A DNA stretch of 45,256 nt from Candidatus Latescibacterota bacterium (GTDB taxonomy: Bacteria; Krumholzibacteriota; Krumholzibacteriia; WVZY01): NCBI GenBank assembly GCA_020352495.1, contig CP070677.1, positions 2,797,057 through 2,842,312 on the forward strand. Reading direction: 5' to 3'. This document shows positions 29,242 to 37,485 of the stretch, in pieces. Position 1 is the first letter of the stretch; each line of letters starts with the position of its first letter. The notes beneath the pieces were generated by a model. That model saw only the letters and a program-made list of their open reading frames with translations. It was not told the origin of the DNA and made no database searches. Both the position numbers and the translations under genes were made by a program.

Positions 29242-30801
29242 ATGACAACGAAAGGCGCGCCAACTAGGCGGAACATCAATGAATCCGAATTTGCGTTCGA
29301 GTATGAGGTGTTGAGCGGAATCTCAAGGCTGGGATGGCTCGCCCAAGTAGAGAAAGACAACCGCGTTGTAAAAGTCGTTTGCGGCCCTTGGGTAGAAACA
29401 CATGAGGAGTTTTTCGTGGAAGGCGCGTGGTGTGGGGAGTTTTCCAAAGGACGCTTTGACAAGTCTATCGGGGCTTACGGTTCGGGCGGTTTATTGACAC
29501 CTTCTTCAGTAATATTCGCATCACCAACGCACACTCGCGAACGGATTTACTCAGTCAAACACAAAAGTCGGGTTTACGTTTCGAACTCAGTGGTTTTCCT
29601 GTTGCATAGATCAGGGGAAGAGTTGGATGAGAAATACAACTATTACAAAGAAGACCTGGAAACCGTAGAATTGGGGATCAAGGACTACGAAAGACGGATT
29701 CCTCTGAAAAGCGGGAACGACCTACATCTTTATTGTCACTGTAACATGGAAATAGACGCTAAGTTGGGGATTACGGAGACCCAGAAAGCTGCAGTGGAAG
29801 ACGAATTCGTTGATTATTCGTCGTACAAGAGATTCTTAGAAGACAGCATAACGAGTATTTTCGCCAATGCCAACGATCCCAAAAGAAAGATCAAATACGA
29901 GCCCGTCACAACACTGTCGAGTGGTTATGATTCCGCTTGTTGTTCCGTCCTGGCAAAGCGATGTGGCTGCAACGAGGCTTTGACCCTTGTTAAAGGTGCC
30001 GTCAAAACTGACAGCGGCACAACGATCGCGCAAAAGCTTGGGCTGGATATAAAGGAAATCGATACACGGGAATACCTAAACTCAAAAAGGAAGTTCATCG
30101 AGGCTGAGATATTCTCAGCCGGATTCGCAACACAAGGCACCTATATACTATCACTAGAGGAATACCTCCCGGCGCGTCTACTCATCACCGGTTATCAGGG
30201 TGACATTGTTTGGGAGAAGAACCATGAGAGAGTGAATTCCAATATCGAAAATGGCGGTGGTGGCAGTGCGTGGACGGAATTCAGATTACGGGTGGGTTTC
30301 ATTCATTTTATCGTACCTCATTTGGGGGCTACAAAGATGCCTTCGATACATAGGATATCCAATTCAAGCGAGATGAGCAGGTGGTCGAGCGGAATATCGA
30401 ACCGTGATCGACCAATTCCCACTAGAATAGTCATGGAAGAAGGTGTCCCTCGGGAGATATTTGGCCTGTCTAAGGACGGCAGTGGGGTTTATCCTTCAAG
30501 AACGATGGTTGCGCGTCTTAGGAAACTGTTGCGCAGCAACGCTATCTTCAACCGCATCAAAAAGGGGTTTTCCGGCAAAACCAGGGCCCGCCTGAGAAAA
30601 ATCGAAGCCGTCGTTACTCATAATATCAGTCTGCTTCTCTCCAGAAAGAGAAAGACGATGGAATACGACAGCTACAAAGACATAATGAAAGAGGAATCGC
30701 TAAACGATCTATTTAGTCTGTATCAAAAGTCAAGAAGAGGCACACTGAGCACCTTTATGTTCCTGTGGGGTGTGGAAAAAACCAAAGACAATTACTCGTA
30801 A
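29242..30801 (+). CDS. Asparagine-synthase-like ATP-pyrophosphatase protein, probably acquired
   Basis: 519 residues from ATG 29242. The PP-loop reads LSSGYDSACC (225-234, SGGxDS variant), followed by KGAVKTDSGTTIAQKLGLDI and ITGYQGDIVWEK, as in the synthetase domain of asparagine synthase B-like proteins. There is no N-terminal Cys2 glutaminase domain. Instead ~200 residues of unassigned sequence precede the loop. Relatives act in amide formation or cyclisation for surface polysaccharides, lasso peptides and other products; here the substrate is unknown. Base composition is clearly more AT-rich than the flanking pepT and suf genes, and there are rarer codons (ATA, AGA, AGG), which suggests horizontal transfer. 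An in-frame extension back to 29101 overlaps pepT and is unlikely. Confidence 0.72.
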   Translation: MTTKGAPTRRNINESEFAFEYEVLSGISRLGWLAQVEKDNRVVKVVCGPWVETHEEFFVEGAWCGEFSKGRFDKSIGAYGSGGLLTPSSVIFASPTHTRERIYSVKHKSRVYVSNSVVFLLHRSGEELDEKYNYYKEDLETVELGIKDYERRIPLKSGNDLHLYCHCNMEIDAKLGITETQKAAVEDEFVDYSSYKRFLEDSITSIFANANDPKRKIKYEPVTTLSSGYDSACCSVLAKRCGCNEALTLVKGAVKTDSGTTIAQKLGLDIKEIDTREYLNSKRKFIEAEIFSAGFATQGTYILSLEEYLPARLLITGYQGDIVWEKNHERVNSNIENGGGGSAWTEFRLRVGFIHFIVPHLGATKMPSIHRISNSSEMSRWSSGISNRDRPIPTRIVMEEGVPREIFGLSKDGSGVYPSRTMVARLRKLLRSNAIFNRIKKGFSGKTRARLRKIEAVVTHNISLLLSRKRKTMEYDSYKDIMKEESLNDLFSLYQKSRRGTLSTFMFLWGVEKTKDNYS

Positions 30802-31110
30802 GCGGCGGAAATTTGCCCCGTGACTGCCTGACAGACCCGAGATGCTCCGCGACGCGGGACAAGACCACCGCGACAAACCCGGCGGGAGGGACAAAAACCG
30901 GAGTCAAAGGCCATAGGCCCTGCGGTCGGTCGGGACGCCGGCACCCAGGGCTCGACACGTCGAAATGCACACGGTGAAAAAATCATCGAACTTTCAAAAA
31001 AAACCGGCATAATCCCGCCTACCTTGTGAAAACTATCACGATTGGCGTCGCACCAGCCGTTCACCCTACACCTCACAACGCGGATTTTTTCCCGACGAAC
31101 CCGCAAAAAA
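30802..31110. other. Non-coding gap upstream of the suf promoters
   Basis: I see no supported gene. A weak inverted repeat (GCCCTG near 30929 / CAGGGC near 30956) and a purine/A-rich stretch (30975-31010) are the only structure. Confidence 0.4.
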
Positions 31111-31182
31111 TTGATTTTGATCAAGTTTTTGGATATATTGCCCCTATCCGCACTTGACCGCTCGAAAACGGCTAACTATAAT
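31111..31182 (+). promoter_or_regulatory. Tandem suf promoters with a perfect FNR-type box
   Basis: P1: TTGATT (31111-31116) - 17 bp - TATATT (31134-31139). P2: TTGACC (31154-31159) - 17 bp - consensus TATAAT (31177-31182). The dyad TTGATTTTGATCAA (31111-31124) matches the FNR consensus TTGAT-N4-ATCAA exactly. It covers the P1 -35, and its centre is ~71.5 bp before the expected P2 start, a position used by class I activators. The P2 leader would be only ~8 nt. Confidence 0.7.
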
Positions 31183-31196
31183 CAATTCGAGAAGTT

Positions 31197-32645
31197 ATGA
31201 GCAGCGCAACAGATCCGATAAAAAAGTACACCGATCAGGAGTACAAATACGGTTTTGTCACCGACATCGAACAGGAGGTGATCCCCAAGGGTCTCAACGA
31301 GGAGATCATCGCCCTGATTTCGGCAAAGAAGAACGAACCCGAATGGATGCTCGAGTGGCGTCTTCAGGCGTACCGCAACTGGACAAAGATGACCGAGCCG
31401 AAGTGGCCAAAGGTGCACTATCCCCCGGTTGATTTCCAGGATCTCCATTACTACGCGGCACCGAAGTCAAAAGACGACGCGCCCAAGAGTCTCGATGAAA
31501 TTGATCCCGAAATCCGACGGACCTTTGACAAACTCGGCATCCCGCTCGAGGAACAGCTTGCGTTGGCGGGGGTTGCCGTCGATGCCGTCTTCGACAGCGT
31601 GTCCGTCGCAACGACGTTTCAGAGCAAGTTGGCGGAAAAAGGAATCATCTTTTGCCCGTTTTCGGAAGCCGTCCTCAACCACCCCGAACTCGTTCGTCAG
31701 TATCTCGGCACGGTGGTACCCTACTACGACAATTTTTATGCCGCATTGAACTCGGCCGTCTTTAGCGACGGGTCATTCTGCTATATCCCAAAAGGCGTCC
31801 GTTGCCCGATGGAGCTCTCGACGTATTTCAGGATCAACGCGTCACAGACGGGACAGTTCGAGAGAACGCTCATCGTCGCCGAGGAGGACGCCTATGTGAG
31901 CTACCTCGAAGGTTGCACGGCCCCGATGCGCGATGAGAACCAGCTTCATGCCGCGGTGGTAGAGCTCGTCGCAATGGAGAACGCGCAGATCAAGTACTCC
32001 ACCGTCCAGAACTGGTACCCTGGTGACAAGGAGGGCAAAGGCGGCATCTACAATTTTGTCACAAAACGGGGGCATTGCCGCGGCGCCGGCTCGAAGATCT
32101 CATGGACCCAGGTCGAGACCGGTTCGGCGATCACATGGAAATACCCGAGCTGCGTTCTCCTGGGTGATGATTCGGTCGGGGAATTTTACTCGGTGGCGCT
32201 TACTAACAATTATCAACAGGCCGACACGGGTACGAAGATGATCCACGTCGGGAAAAACACCTCGAGCACAATCGTCTCCAAAGGTATTTCGGCCGGGCGT
32301 GGTCAGAACAGTTACCGCGGGCTCGTGCAGATCGACAAGGGCGCCGTGAACGCCCGCAACTATACACAATGTGATTCGATGCTGATCGGCGAGAAATGCG
32401 GGGCGCATACGTTTCCCTATGTCGAGGTGAAGAACACGTCATCCACGGTCGAACACGAGGCATCGACGTCGAAGATCGGCGAAGATCAGATCTTTTACTG
32501 CCAGCAGCGGGGGATGAAGCCCGAGGACGCCGTCAATATGATCGTCAACGGCTTCTGCAAAGAAGTCTTCCGTGAGCTACCAATGGAGTTTGCTGTTGAA
32601 GCACAGCGGCTCCTCGAGGTGAGCCTCGAAGGCAGCGTTGGATAA
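31197..32645 (+). CDS. sufB: Fe-S cluster assembly scaffold subunit SufB
   Basis: 482 residues, full length. Forms the SufBC2D complex on which Fe-S clusters are built. Characteristic segments: [87 protein letters not shown] and [20 protein letters not shown] with the cysteines expected in the beta-helix core. First gene of a sufBCDSUT-brxA operon. The start lies ~8 nt after the predicted P2 transcription start with only GAGAAG as ribosome site. Confidence 0.97.
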   Translation: MSSATDPIKKYTDQEYKYGFVTDIEQEVIPKGLNEEIIALISAKKNEPEWMLEWRLQAYRNWTKMTEPKWPKVHYPPVDFQDLHYYAAPKSKDDAPKSLDEIDPEIRRTFDKLGIPLEEQLALAGVAVDAVFDSVSVATTFQSKLAEKGIIFCPFSEAVLNHPELVRQYLGTVVPYYDNFYAALNSAVFSDGSFCYIPKGVRCPMELSTYFRINASQTGQFERTLIVAEEDAYVSYLEGCTAPMRDENQLHAAVVELVAMENAQIKYSTVQNWYPGDKEGKGGIYNFVTKRGHCRGAGSKISWTQVETGSAITWKYPSCVLLGDDSVGEFYSVALTNNYQQADTGTKMIHVGKNTSSTIVSKGISAGRGQNSYRGLVQIDKGAVNARNYTQCDSMLIGEKCGAHTFPYVEVKNTSSTVEHEASTSKIGEDQIFYCQQRGMKPEDAVNMIVNGFCKEVFRELPMEFAVEAQRLLEVSLEGSVG

Positions 32646-32715
32646 ATCTTCTTGGTCTATCTGATACCAGCAGTCCTCGTCGGGACGCAATGACCAGAAA
32701 AAGGAAACTGGGCCT

Positions 32716-33471
32716 ATGCTAGAAATCAAGAATCTGCACGCGAGTATCCAGGGAAAAGAAATTCTCAAAGGCGTCGATCTCAAAGTGAGTGCCGGCCAAG
32801 TGCACGCGATCATGGGTCCAAACGGATCCGGGAAAAGCACGCTGGCGCAGGTTATAGCGGGGCGTGACACGTTCGACGTCACCAGCGGTGACATTCTTTA
32901 CAAGGGCAAGAGTATTCTCGAGATGGCCCCCGAGGAGCGCGCTTGCGAAGGGATCTTTCTCGCGTTCCAGTATCCCGTGGAGATTCCCGGTGTCCGCAAC
33001 TCGTACTTTCTCAAGTCGGCGCTAAACGCCAAGCGGAAATACAACGGCGAGGACGAGATCGACGCAATGGAGTTTCTCGCTCTGATCAAGGATAAAATCG
33101 AGCTGCTCGAGATCAAGAAGAGCTTTATAGAACGTCCGGTAAACGACGGTTTCTCGGGCGGCGAAAAAAAGCGAAACGAAGTGCTTCAGATGGCCGTTCT
33201 CGAACCCACGCTCGCGGTTCTCGACGAGACCGACTCCGGTCTCGATATCGATGCGCTCAAGATCGTCGCCAACGGTGTCAACGCGTTGCGCGGCCCCGGT
33301 CGGGCGATTGTCGTGGTCACTCATTACCAGCGTCTTTTGAATTACATAGTCCCGGATGTCGTCCATGTGCTGCTCGATGGGCGCATCGTAAAAACGGGCG
33401 ACCGAGACCTCGCCCTCGAACTGGAAGACAAGGGATACGCCGAGGTTCAAAAACAGGCCGCCAAAGGCTAG
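32716..33471 (+). CDS. sufC: Fe-S assembly ATPase SufC
   Basis: 251 residues, ABC-type ATPase of the SufBC2D scaffold. Walker [10 protein letters not shown] (34-42), signature [10 protein letters not shown] (146-155) in its SufC form, Walker [12 protein letters not shown] (167-177) with Glu171, and a conserved histidine in [10 protein letters not shown]. Starts 70 bp after sufB with AAGGAAA upstream. Cytosolic; drives conformational change in SufB/SufD. Confidence 0.97.
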   Translation: MLEIKNLHASIQGKEILKGVDLKVSAGQVHAIMGPNGSGKSTLAQVIAGRDTFDVTSGDILYKGKSILEMAPEERACEGIFLAFQYPVEIPGVRNSYFLKSALNAKRKYNGEDEIDAMEFLALIKDKIELLEIKKSFIERPVNDGFSGGEKKRNEVLQMAVLEPTLAVLDETDSGLDIDALKIVANGVNALRGPGRAIVVVTHYQRLLNYIVPDVVHVLLDGRIVKTGDRDLALELEDKGYAEVQKQAAKG

Positions 33472-33539
33472 GTGCTCGGCCCCGGCCCGTTCGAAGCGGA
33501 AGGTTCTCGTACGACCACCCTGTAAAGATCCGTCACGAA

Positions 33540-34874
33540 ATGGCAGACAAAGAAACCTATATTTCGAAATTCGCCGAACTGGAGACAAAGCTCTCCGAGA
33601 CGGCCCCGTCGTGGGTCCATGACATTCGGAAATCGGCGATCGACCGATTCGCCGAACAGGGCTTCCCGACGACAAAAAACGAGCAATGGCGGTTCACACG
33701 TGTCCGGCCGCTGCTGCGGCATGATTTCGAGCCGGTCCTTGAGTACGAACAGGACGGTTTGCCCGCCCGCAAGCTCGACGAGCTGTGCATCGAAGACACG
33801 GGCTGCCGGAGGGTCACGTTTGTAAACGGACACTTCGCGGCGGATCTCTCGGATCTCGGGAAACTCCCAAAAGGTGTCCGAATCGAGAGTCTACAGAAGG
33901 CCCTCCAGACGGATCCCGAGCGAGTACAGCGACACCTGTCGAAATACGCGGATACCGGAAACAACCCCTTTGTAGCGCTCAACACGGCCCATTTGATCGA
34001 CGGGACATTTATTTATCTTCCCAAAGACACGAGGGTCAAAGAACCCATCCACCTGCTCCACGTCACCCGTTCGAATGCGAAACCGATCTTGTCTCACCCG
34101 CGTATACTCATCGTCGCCGAAGCGAACACCAGGGCGTCGATCGTGGAGAGCTACATAGGTTTTGACGCGGACACGTATTTCACGAACCCGGTGACCGAGA
34201 TCACCGTCATGGACCGCGCGGAGATCGACCACTGCAAGCTCCAGAAGGAAAGTGCCGCTGCTTATCATATGGGAACCGTACAGGTTCACCTGGGAAGGGA
34301 CAGCCGTTTCAAAACCGACTTTATCTCTATCGGTGGCACTCTAGTGAGAAACGACGTCAACGCCGTGCTCGACGATGAAGGAATCGAGTGCTCGGTAAAC
34401 GGCCTATATTTGGCCAACGGCCATCAGCACATCGACAATCACACGCTCATCGAGCACGCAAAACCTCACTGTACCAGCAACGAGCTCTTTAAGGGGATCT
34501 TGAGCGACCGGGCCAAGGCGGTTTTTAACGGCCGGATCCACGTGCACCCCGATGCGCAAAAAACCGACGCAAGGCAGACCAACAGATGTATCCTTTTGTC
34601 CGACGACGCCCAGATCAACACGAATCCTCAGCTCGAGATCTACGCCGACGATGTCAAGTGCACACATGGGGCGGCGGTGGGTCAGATCGATGAGAACGCC
34701 GTCTTTTACCTCCGTTCCCGCGGTATCGAGAAGTCGGCGGCACGGCAAATGCTCATCGAGGCTTTCGCAGCCGAGGTGCTCGAGGGAATCAAGATCAATC
34801 CGGTACGCGAACGATTGACGATGGATATAATAGATTGGTTTACGAAGGCGAGAGGGGCAGGAAAGGCGGACTGA
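33540..34874 (+). CDS. sufD: Fe-S assembly scaffold subunit SufD
   Basis: 444 residues. Paralogue of SufB with the same right-handed beta-helix: [14 protein letters not shown] positions replaced by NGRIHVHPDAQKTDARQTNR, the conserved SufD strand, then CTHGAAVGQIDENAVFYLRS and ARQMLIEAFAAEVLEGIK at the C-terminus. The N-terminal helical part has QGFPTTKNEQWRFTRVRPLL, typical of SufD. Partner of SufB and SufC; involved in iron acquisition for the nascent cluster. 68 bp after sufC; no good ribosome site is visible. Confidence 0.95.
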   Translation: MADKETYISKFAELETKLSETAPSWVHDIRKSAIDRFAEQGFPTTKNEQWRFTRVRPLLRHDFEPVLEYEQDGLPARKLDELCIEDTGCRRVTFVNGHFAADLSDLGKLPKGVRIESLQKALQTDPERVQRHLSKYADTGNNPFVALNTAHLIDGTFIYLPKDTRVKEPIHLLHVTRSNAKPILSHPRILIVAEANTRASIVESYIGFDADTYFTNPVTEITVMDRAEIDHCKLQKESAAAYHMGTVQVHLGRDSRFKTDFISIGGTLVRNDVNAVLDDEGIECSVNGLYLANGHQHIDNHTLIEHAKPHCTSNELFKGILSDRAKAVFNGRIHVHPDAQKTDARQTNRCILLSDDAQINTNPQLEIYADDVKCTHGAAVGQIDENAVFYLRSRGIEKSAARQMLIEAFAAEVLEGIKINPVRERLTMDIIDWFTKARGAGKAD

Positions 34875-34881
34875 ATCGATT

Positions 34882-36159
34882 ATGACCGGCTTTGCAGAAT
34901 CAGCAAAACGTGGGCGGGAGACCACTCACACACCAGCACTTGATGTCGGACGCATCCGGAGGGACTTCCCTATTCTGGATCAGCGGATCCATGGTAAGCC
35001 GCTGGTCTATTTGGATAACGCTGCGACGAGTCAGAAGCCGCAGTCCGTGATCGATGCGCTGACCCACTACTATGCATTTGACAACTCGAACGTCCACCGG
35101 GGTGTGCACTCGCTCAGCATGCGCGCCACGCAAGCCTACGAAGACTCGCGAAAGAAGACGCAACGATTTATCAGTGCTGCCGACCCGTCGGAAATCATTT
35201 TCGTTCGCGGGACAACCGAGGGCATCAATCTGGTGGCACAGTCTTACGGCCGACCCCGTCTTCGCGCCGGCGACGAGGTGTTGATATCCGCCATGGAACA
35301 TCATTCCAACATTGTCCCCTGGCAGATACTCTGCGAGGAAATCGGCGCATCGCTCCGGGTGACCCCCATGAACGAGAACGGCGAGATTCTGATCGACGAA
35401 TACGAGATGCTACTCACACCAAAGACGCGAATCGTCTCCATTGTCCACGTATCCAATTCGCTGGGAACGATCAATCCGATCGAGCAGATGATCGAAATGG
35501 CCCATGCGCGCCAGGTTCCCGTCGTAGTCGATGGCGCCCAGGCAGCGCCTCATATCGAGGTGGATGTTCAGAAGCTCGATTGCGACTTCTTTGTGTTTTC
35601 CAGCCACAAGATGTACGGCCCGACGGGAATCGGTGTCGTTTACGGAAAACGAGATCTGTTAGACGCGATGCCACCGTACCAGGGTGGTGGCGACATGATC
35701 GCCTCGGTCACGTTCGAAAAAACGACCTACAACACGCTGCCTCATAAGTTCGAGGCCGGAACACCCAATGTGGCCGGTGTTGTTGGCCTGGGCGCTGCGA
35801 TCGATTACGTCCAAAGCGTCGGTCTTCCAGCTATCGCCGCACACGAGCATGACCTCGTGAACTACGCGACCGAGAAGCTGCTGACAATCGACGGGGTACG
35901 ATTGATCGGGACCGCCAAAAGGAAGGCCGGGATCGTTTCCTTTGTTCTCGAAGGCGTTCATCCCCATGATGTCGGCACGATCCTCGACAACGAAGGTGTA
36001 GCAATTCGAACGGGACACCACTGTACGCAGCCGGTTATGGATTTCTTCAAGGTTCCGGCGACGTCACGTGCGTCATTTGCCATGTACAACACGCGAGACG
36101 ACATCGACGCCTTAATCGCAGCGATGACCAAGGTGAAAGAGGTGTTTGGGAATGGATGA
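34882..36159 (+). CDS. sufS: Group II cysteine desulfurase SufS
   Basis: 425 residues. PLP enzyme that takes sulfur from cysteine. The PLP-binding lysine is Lys243 in FSSHKMYGPTGIGV. The persulfide cysteine is Cys381 in RTGHHCTQPVMDFF, a short-loop group II site that normally needs a SufU or SufE partner. Other marks: DNAATSQKPQSVIDAL and RGTTEGINLVAQ. The first ~20 residues are a slight N-terminal extension. Seven bp after sufD, and it overlaps sufU by 8 bp. Confidence 0.96.
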   Translation: MTGFAESAKRGRETTHTPALDVGRIRRDFPILDQRIHGKPLVYLDNAATSQKPQSVIDALTHYYAFDNSNVHRGVHSLSMRATQAYEDSRKKTQRFISAADPSEIIFVRGTTEGINLVAQSYGRPRLRAGDEVLISAMEHHSNIVPWQILCEEIGASLRVTPMNENGEILIDEYEMLLTPKTRIVSIVHVSNSLGTINPIEQMIEMAHARQVPVVVDGAQAAPHIEVDVQKLDCDFFVFSSHKMYGPTGIGVVYGKRDLLDAMPPYQGGGDMIASVTFEKTTYNTLPHKFEAGTPNVAGVVGLGAAIDYVQSVGLPAIAAHEHDLVNYATEKLLTIDGVRLIGTAKRKAGIVSFVLEGVHPHDVGTILDNEGVAIRTGHHCTQPVMDFFKVPATSRASFAMYNTRDDIDALIAAMTKVKEVFGNG

Positions 36160-36604
36160 GCTTCGCGATCTCTACCAGGAGATGCTCCTGGATCACCACA
36201 AGCACCCGCGCAACTATGGCAAACTCGAAAATGCCAACCGCAAAGCCGAGGGGTACAACCCGCTGTGCGGGGACAAGGTGACGATCTACCTGCTCCTGCA
36301 CGATGACGTCATCGAAGATATCGCATTCGAGGGTGTCGGATGCGCTATCTGTAAGGCGAGTTGTTCCGTCATGACCGAGGTCCTCAAAGGCCGGCCGGAG
36401 GCCGAGGCGGAGAAGCTCTTTGGCGAATTCCATGATCTCGTCACCAGCGATCCGGACTCGATGGTCGACACCGACGGCCTTGGCAAGCTCGCCATCTTCG
36501 CCGGTGTTCGCGAGTTCCCGATGCGGATCAAGTGCGCAACACTGGCGTGGCATACCATGCGCGCGGCGCTCAGACAGTCGGATGACGTCGTAACAACGGA
36601 ATAA
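36152..36604 (+). CDS. sufU: SufU-type sulfur relay protein
   Basis: 150 residues from ATG 36152, overlapping the end of sufS. IscU-like fold with the SufU residues: Cys39 and Asp41 in NPLCGDK, Cys64 in GVGCAICKASC, and Cys128 in IKCATLAWH, which bind zinc and accept sulfur from SufS. The 18-20 residue insertion between the second and third cysteines that separates SufU from IscU appears present (DLVTSDPDSMVDTDGLG). Cys67 is an extra cysteine where Ser is common. Confidence 0.94.
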   Translation: MDELRDLYQEMLLDHHKHPRNYGKLENANRKAEGYNPLCGDKVTIYLLLHDDVIEDIAFEGVGCAICKASCSVMTEVLKGRPEAEAEKLFGEFHDLVTSDPDSMVDTDGLGKLAIFAGVREFPMRIKCATLAWHTMRAALRQSDDVVTTE

Positions 36605-36613
36605 GGGGAAATC

Positions 36614-36949
36614 ATGGAAAACCCGCCGCCGGAGAACGCAAAAAACACCGAAGCCATAAGAAAACTGGTGATCGAAACCATCAAGACGGTCTACGATCCG
36701 GAGATTCCCGTCGATATCTACGAACTTGGACTCATCTACAGCATCGATATAAGCCCCGACGGCAAGGTCGACATCAAAATGACACTCACGTCACCGGCGT
36801 GCCCGGTGGCGGAGATCCTTCCGGTAGAGGTGGATCGCAAGACCCGGTCCATCGACGGTGTGACGGATGTCAACGTCGAGCTCGTTTGGGATCCCCCATG
36901 GTCGCCGGAGCGGATGTCCGAGGCCGCGCGTCTCGAGCTCAACATGTGA
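36614..36949 (+). CDS. sufT: MIP18/DUF59 family Fe-S maturation protein SufT
   Basis: 111 residues. DUF59 core: VYDPEIPVDIYELGLIYSID, then MTLTSPACPVAEILPVEV with the conserved cysteine, and VTDVNVELVWDPPWSPERMS. SufT proteins help deliver or mature Fe-S clusters and often close suf operons, as here. Nine bp after sufU with GGGGAAA upstream. Confidence 0.93.
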   Translation: MENPPPENAKNTEAIRKLVIETIKTVYDPEIPVDIYELGLIYSIDISPDGKVDIKMTLTSPACPVAEILPVEVDRKTRSIDGVTDVNVELVWDPPWSPERMSEAARLELNM

Positions 36950-36989
36950 TCGAACTACCTTCATTTTATTATTCGAGGAGTATACAATC

Positions 36990-37409
36990 ATGTACCCGGA
37001 CGAAATCGTTAACCCGTGTCGAGACGAACTCACACAAATCGGATTTGAAGAACTGCGGACGGCCTCCGAAGTCCAAACCGCTATAGAAGGCGAATCAGGG
37101 ACTATGCTGCTGGTCGTAAACTCGGTGTGCGGATGTGCGGCGGGCAGCGCCCGCCCGGCGGTCCGCCTCGCGCTCGAGCATTCGACTATCCCCGACCGGA
37201 TTGTCACCGTCTTTGCCGGTGTCGATACCGAAGCAACGGCAAAGGCCCGGTCGTACATGACCGGGCGCACACCGTCATCACCGGCAATCGCTCTTTTCAA
37301 GAACGGTCAGCTCGCGTATATGTTGGACCGTCACATGATCGAAGGACGAGAACCCGAATCGATAGCGAAGGACGTCAAAAAGGCGTTCGACAAACACTGC
37401 GGGGAATAG
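36990..37409 (+). CDS. Bacilliredoxin (BrxA/BrxB family)
   Basis: 139 residues from ATG 36990 (GAGGAG nine bases upstream). The thioredoxin-like DUF1094 fold has the diagnostic CGC motif, Cys47-Gly-Cys49 in VNSVCGCAAGSARP, and GRTPSSPAIALFKNGQLAYM. In Bacillus these proteins remove bacillithiol from S-bacillithiolated proteins. It is the last gene of the suf operon, 40 bp after sufT, which suggests a redox role linked to cluster assembly and that the host makes bacillithiol or a similar thiol. The bacillithiol genes themselves are not in the window. Confidence 0.9.
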   Translation: MYPDEIVNPCRDELTQIGFEELRTASEVQTAIEGESGTMLLVVNSVCGCAAGSARPAVRLALEHSTIPDRIVTVFAGVDTEATAKARSYMTGRTPSSPAIALFKNGQLAYMLDRHMIEGREPESIAKDVKKAFDKHCGE

Positions 37410-37485
37410 GCTTTATACCTCGCTCTTTGCACGGAGCGCGCAACACCAATCACTTGGCGATGGATAATCGCGGTCCAAGCCAACC

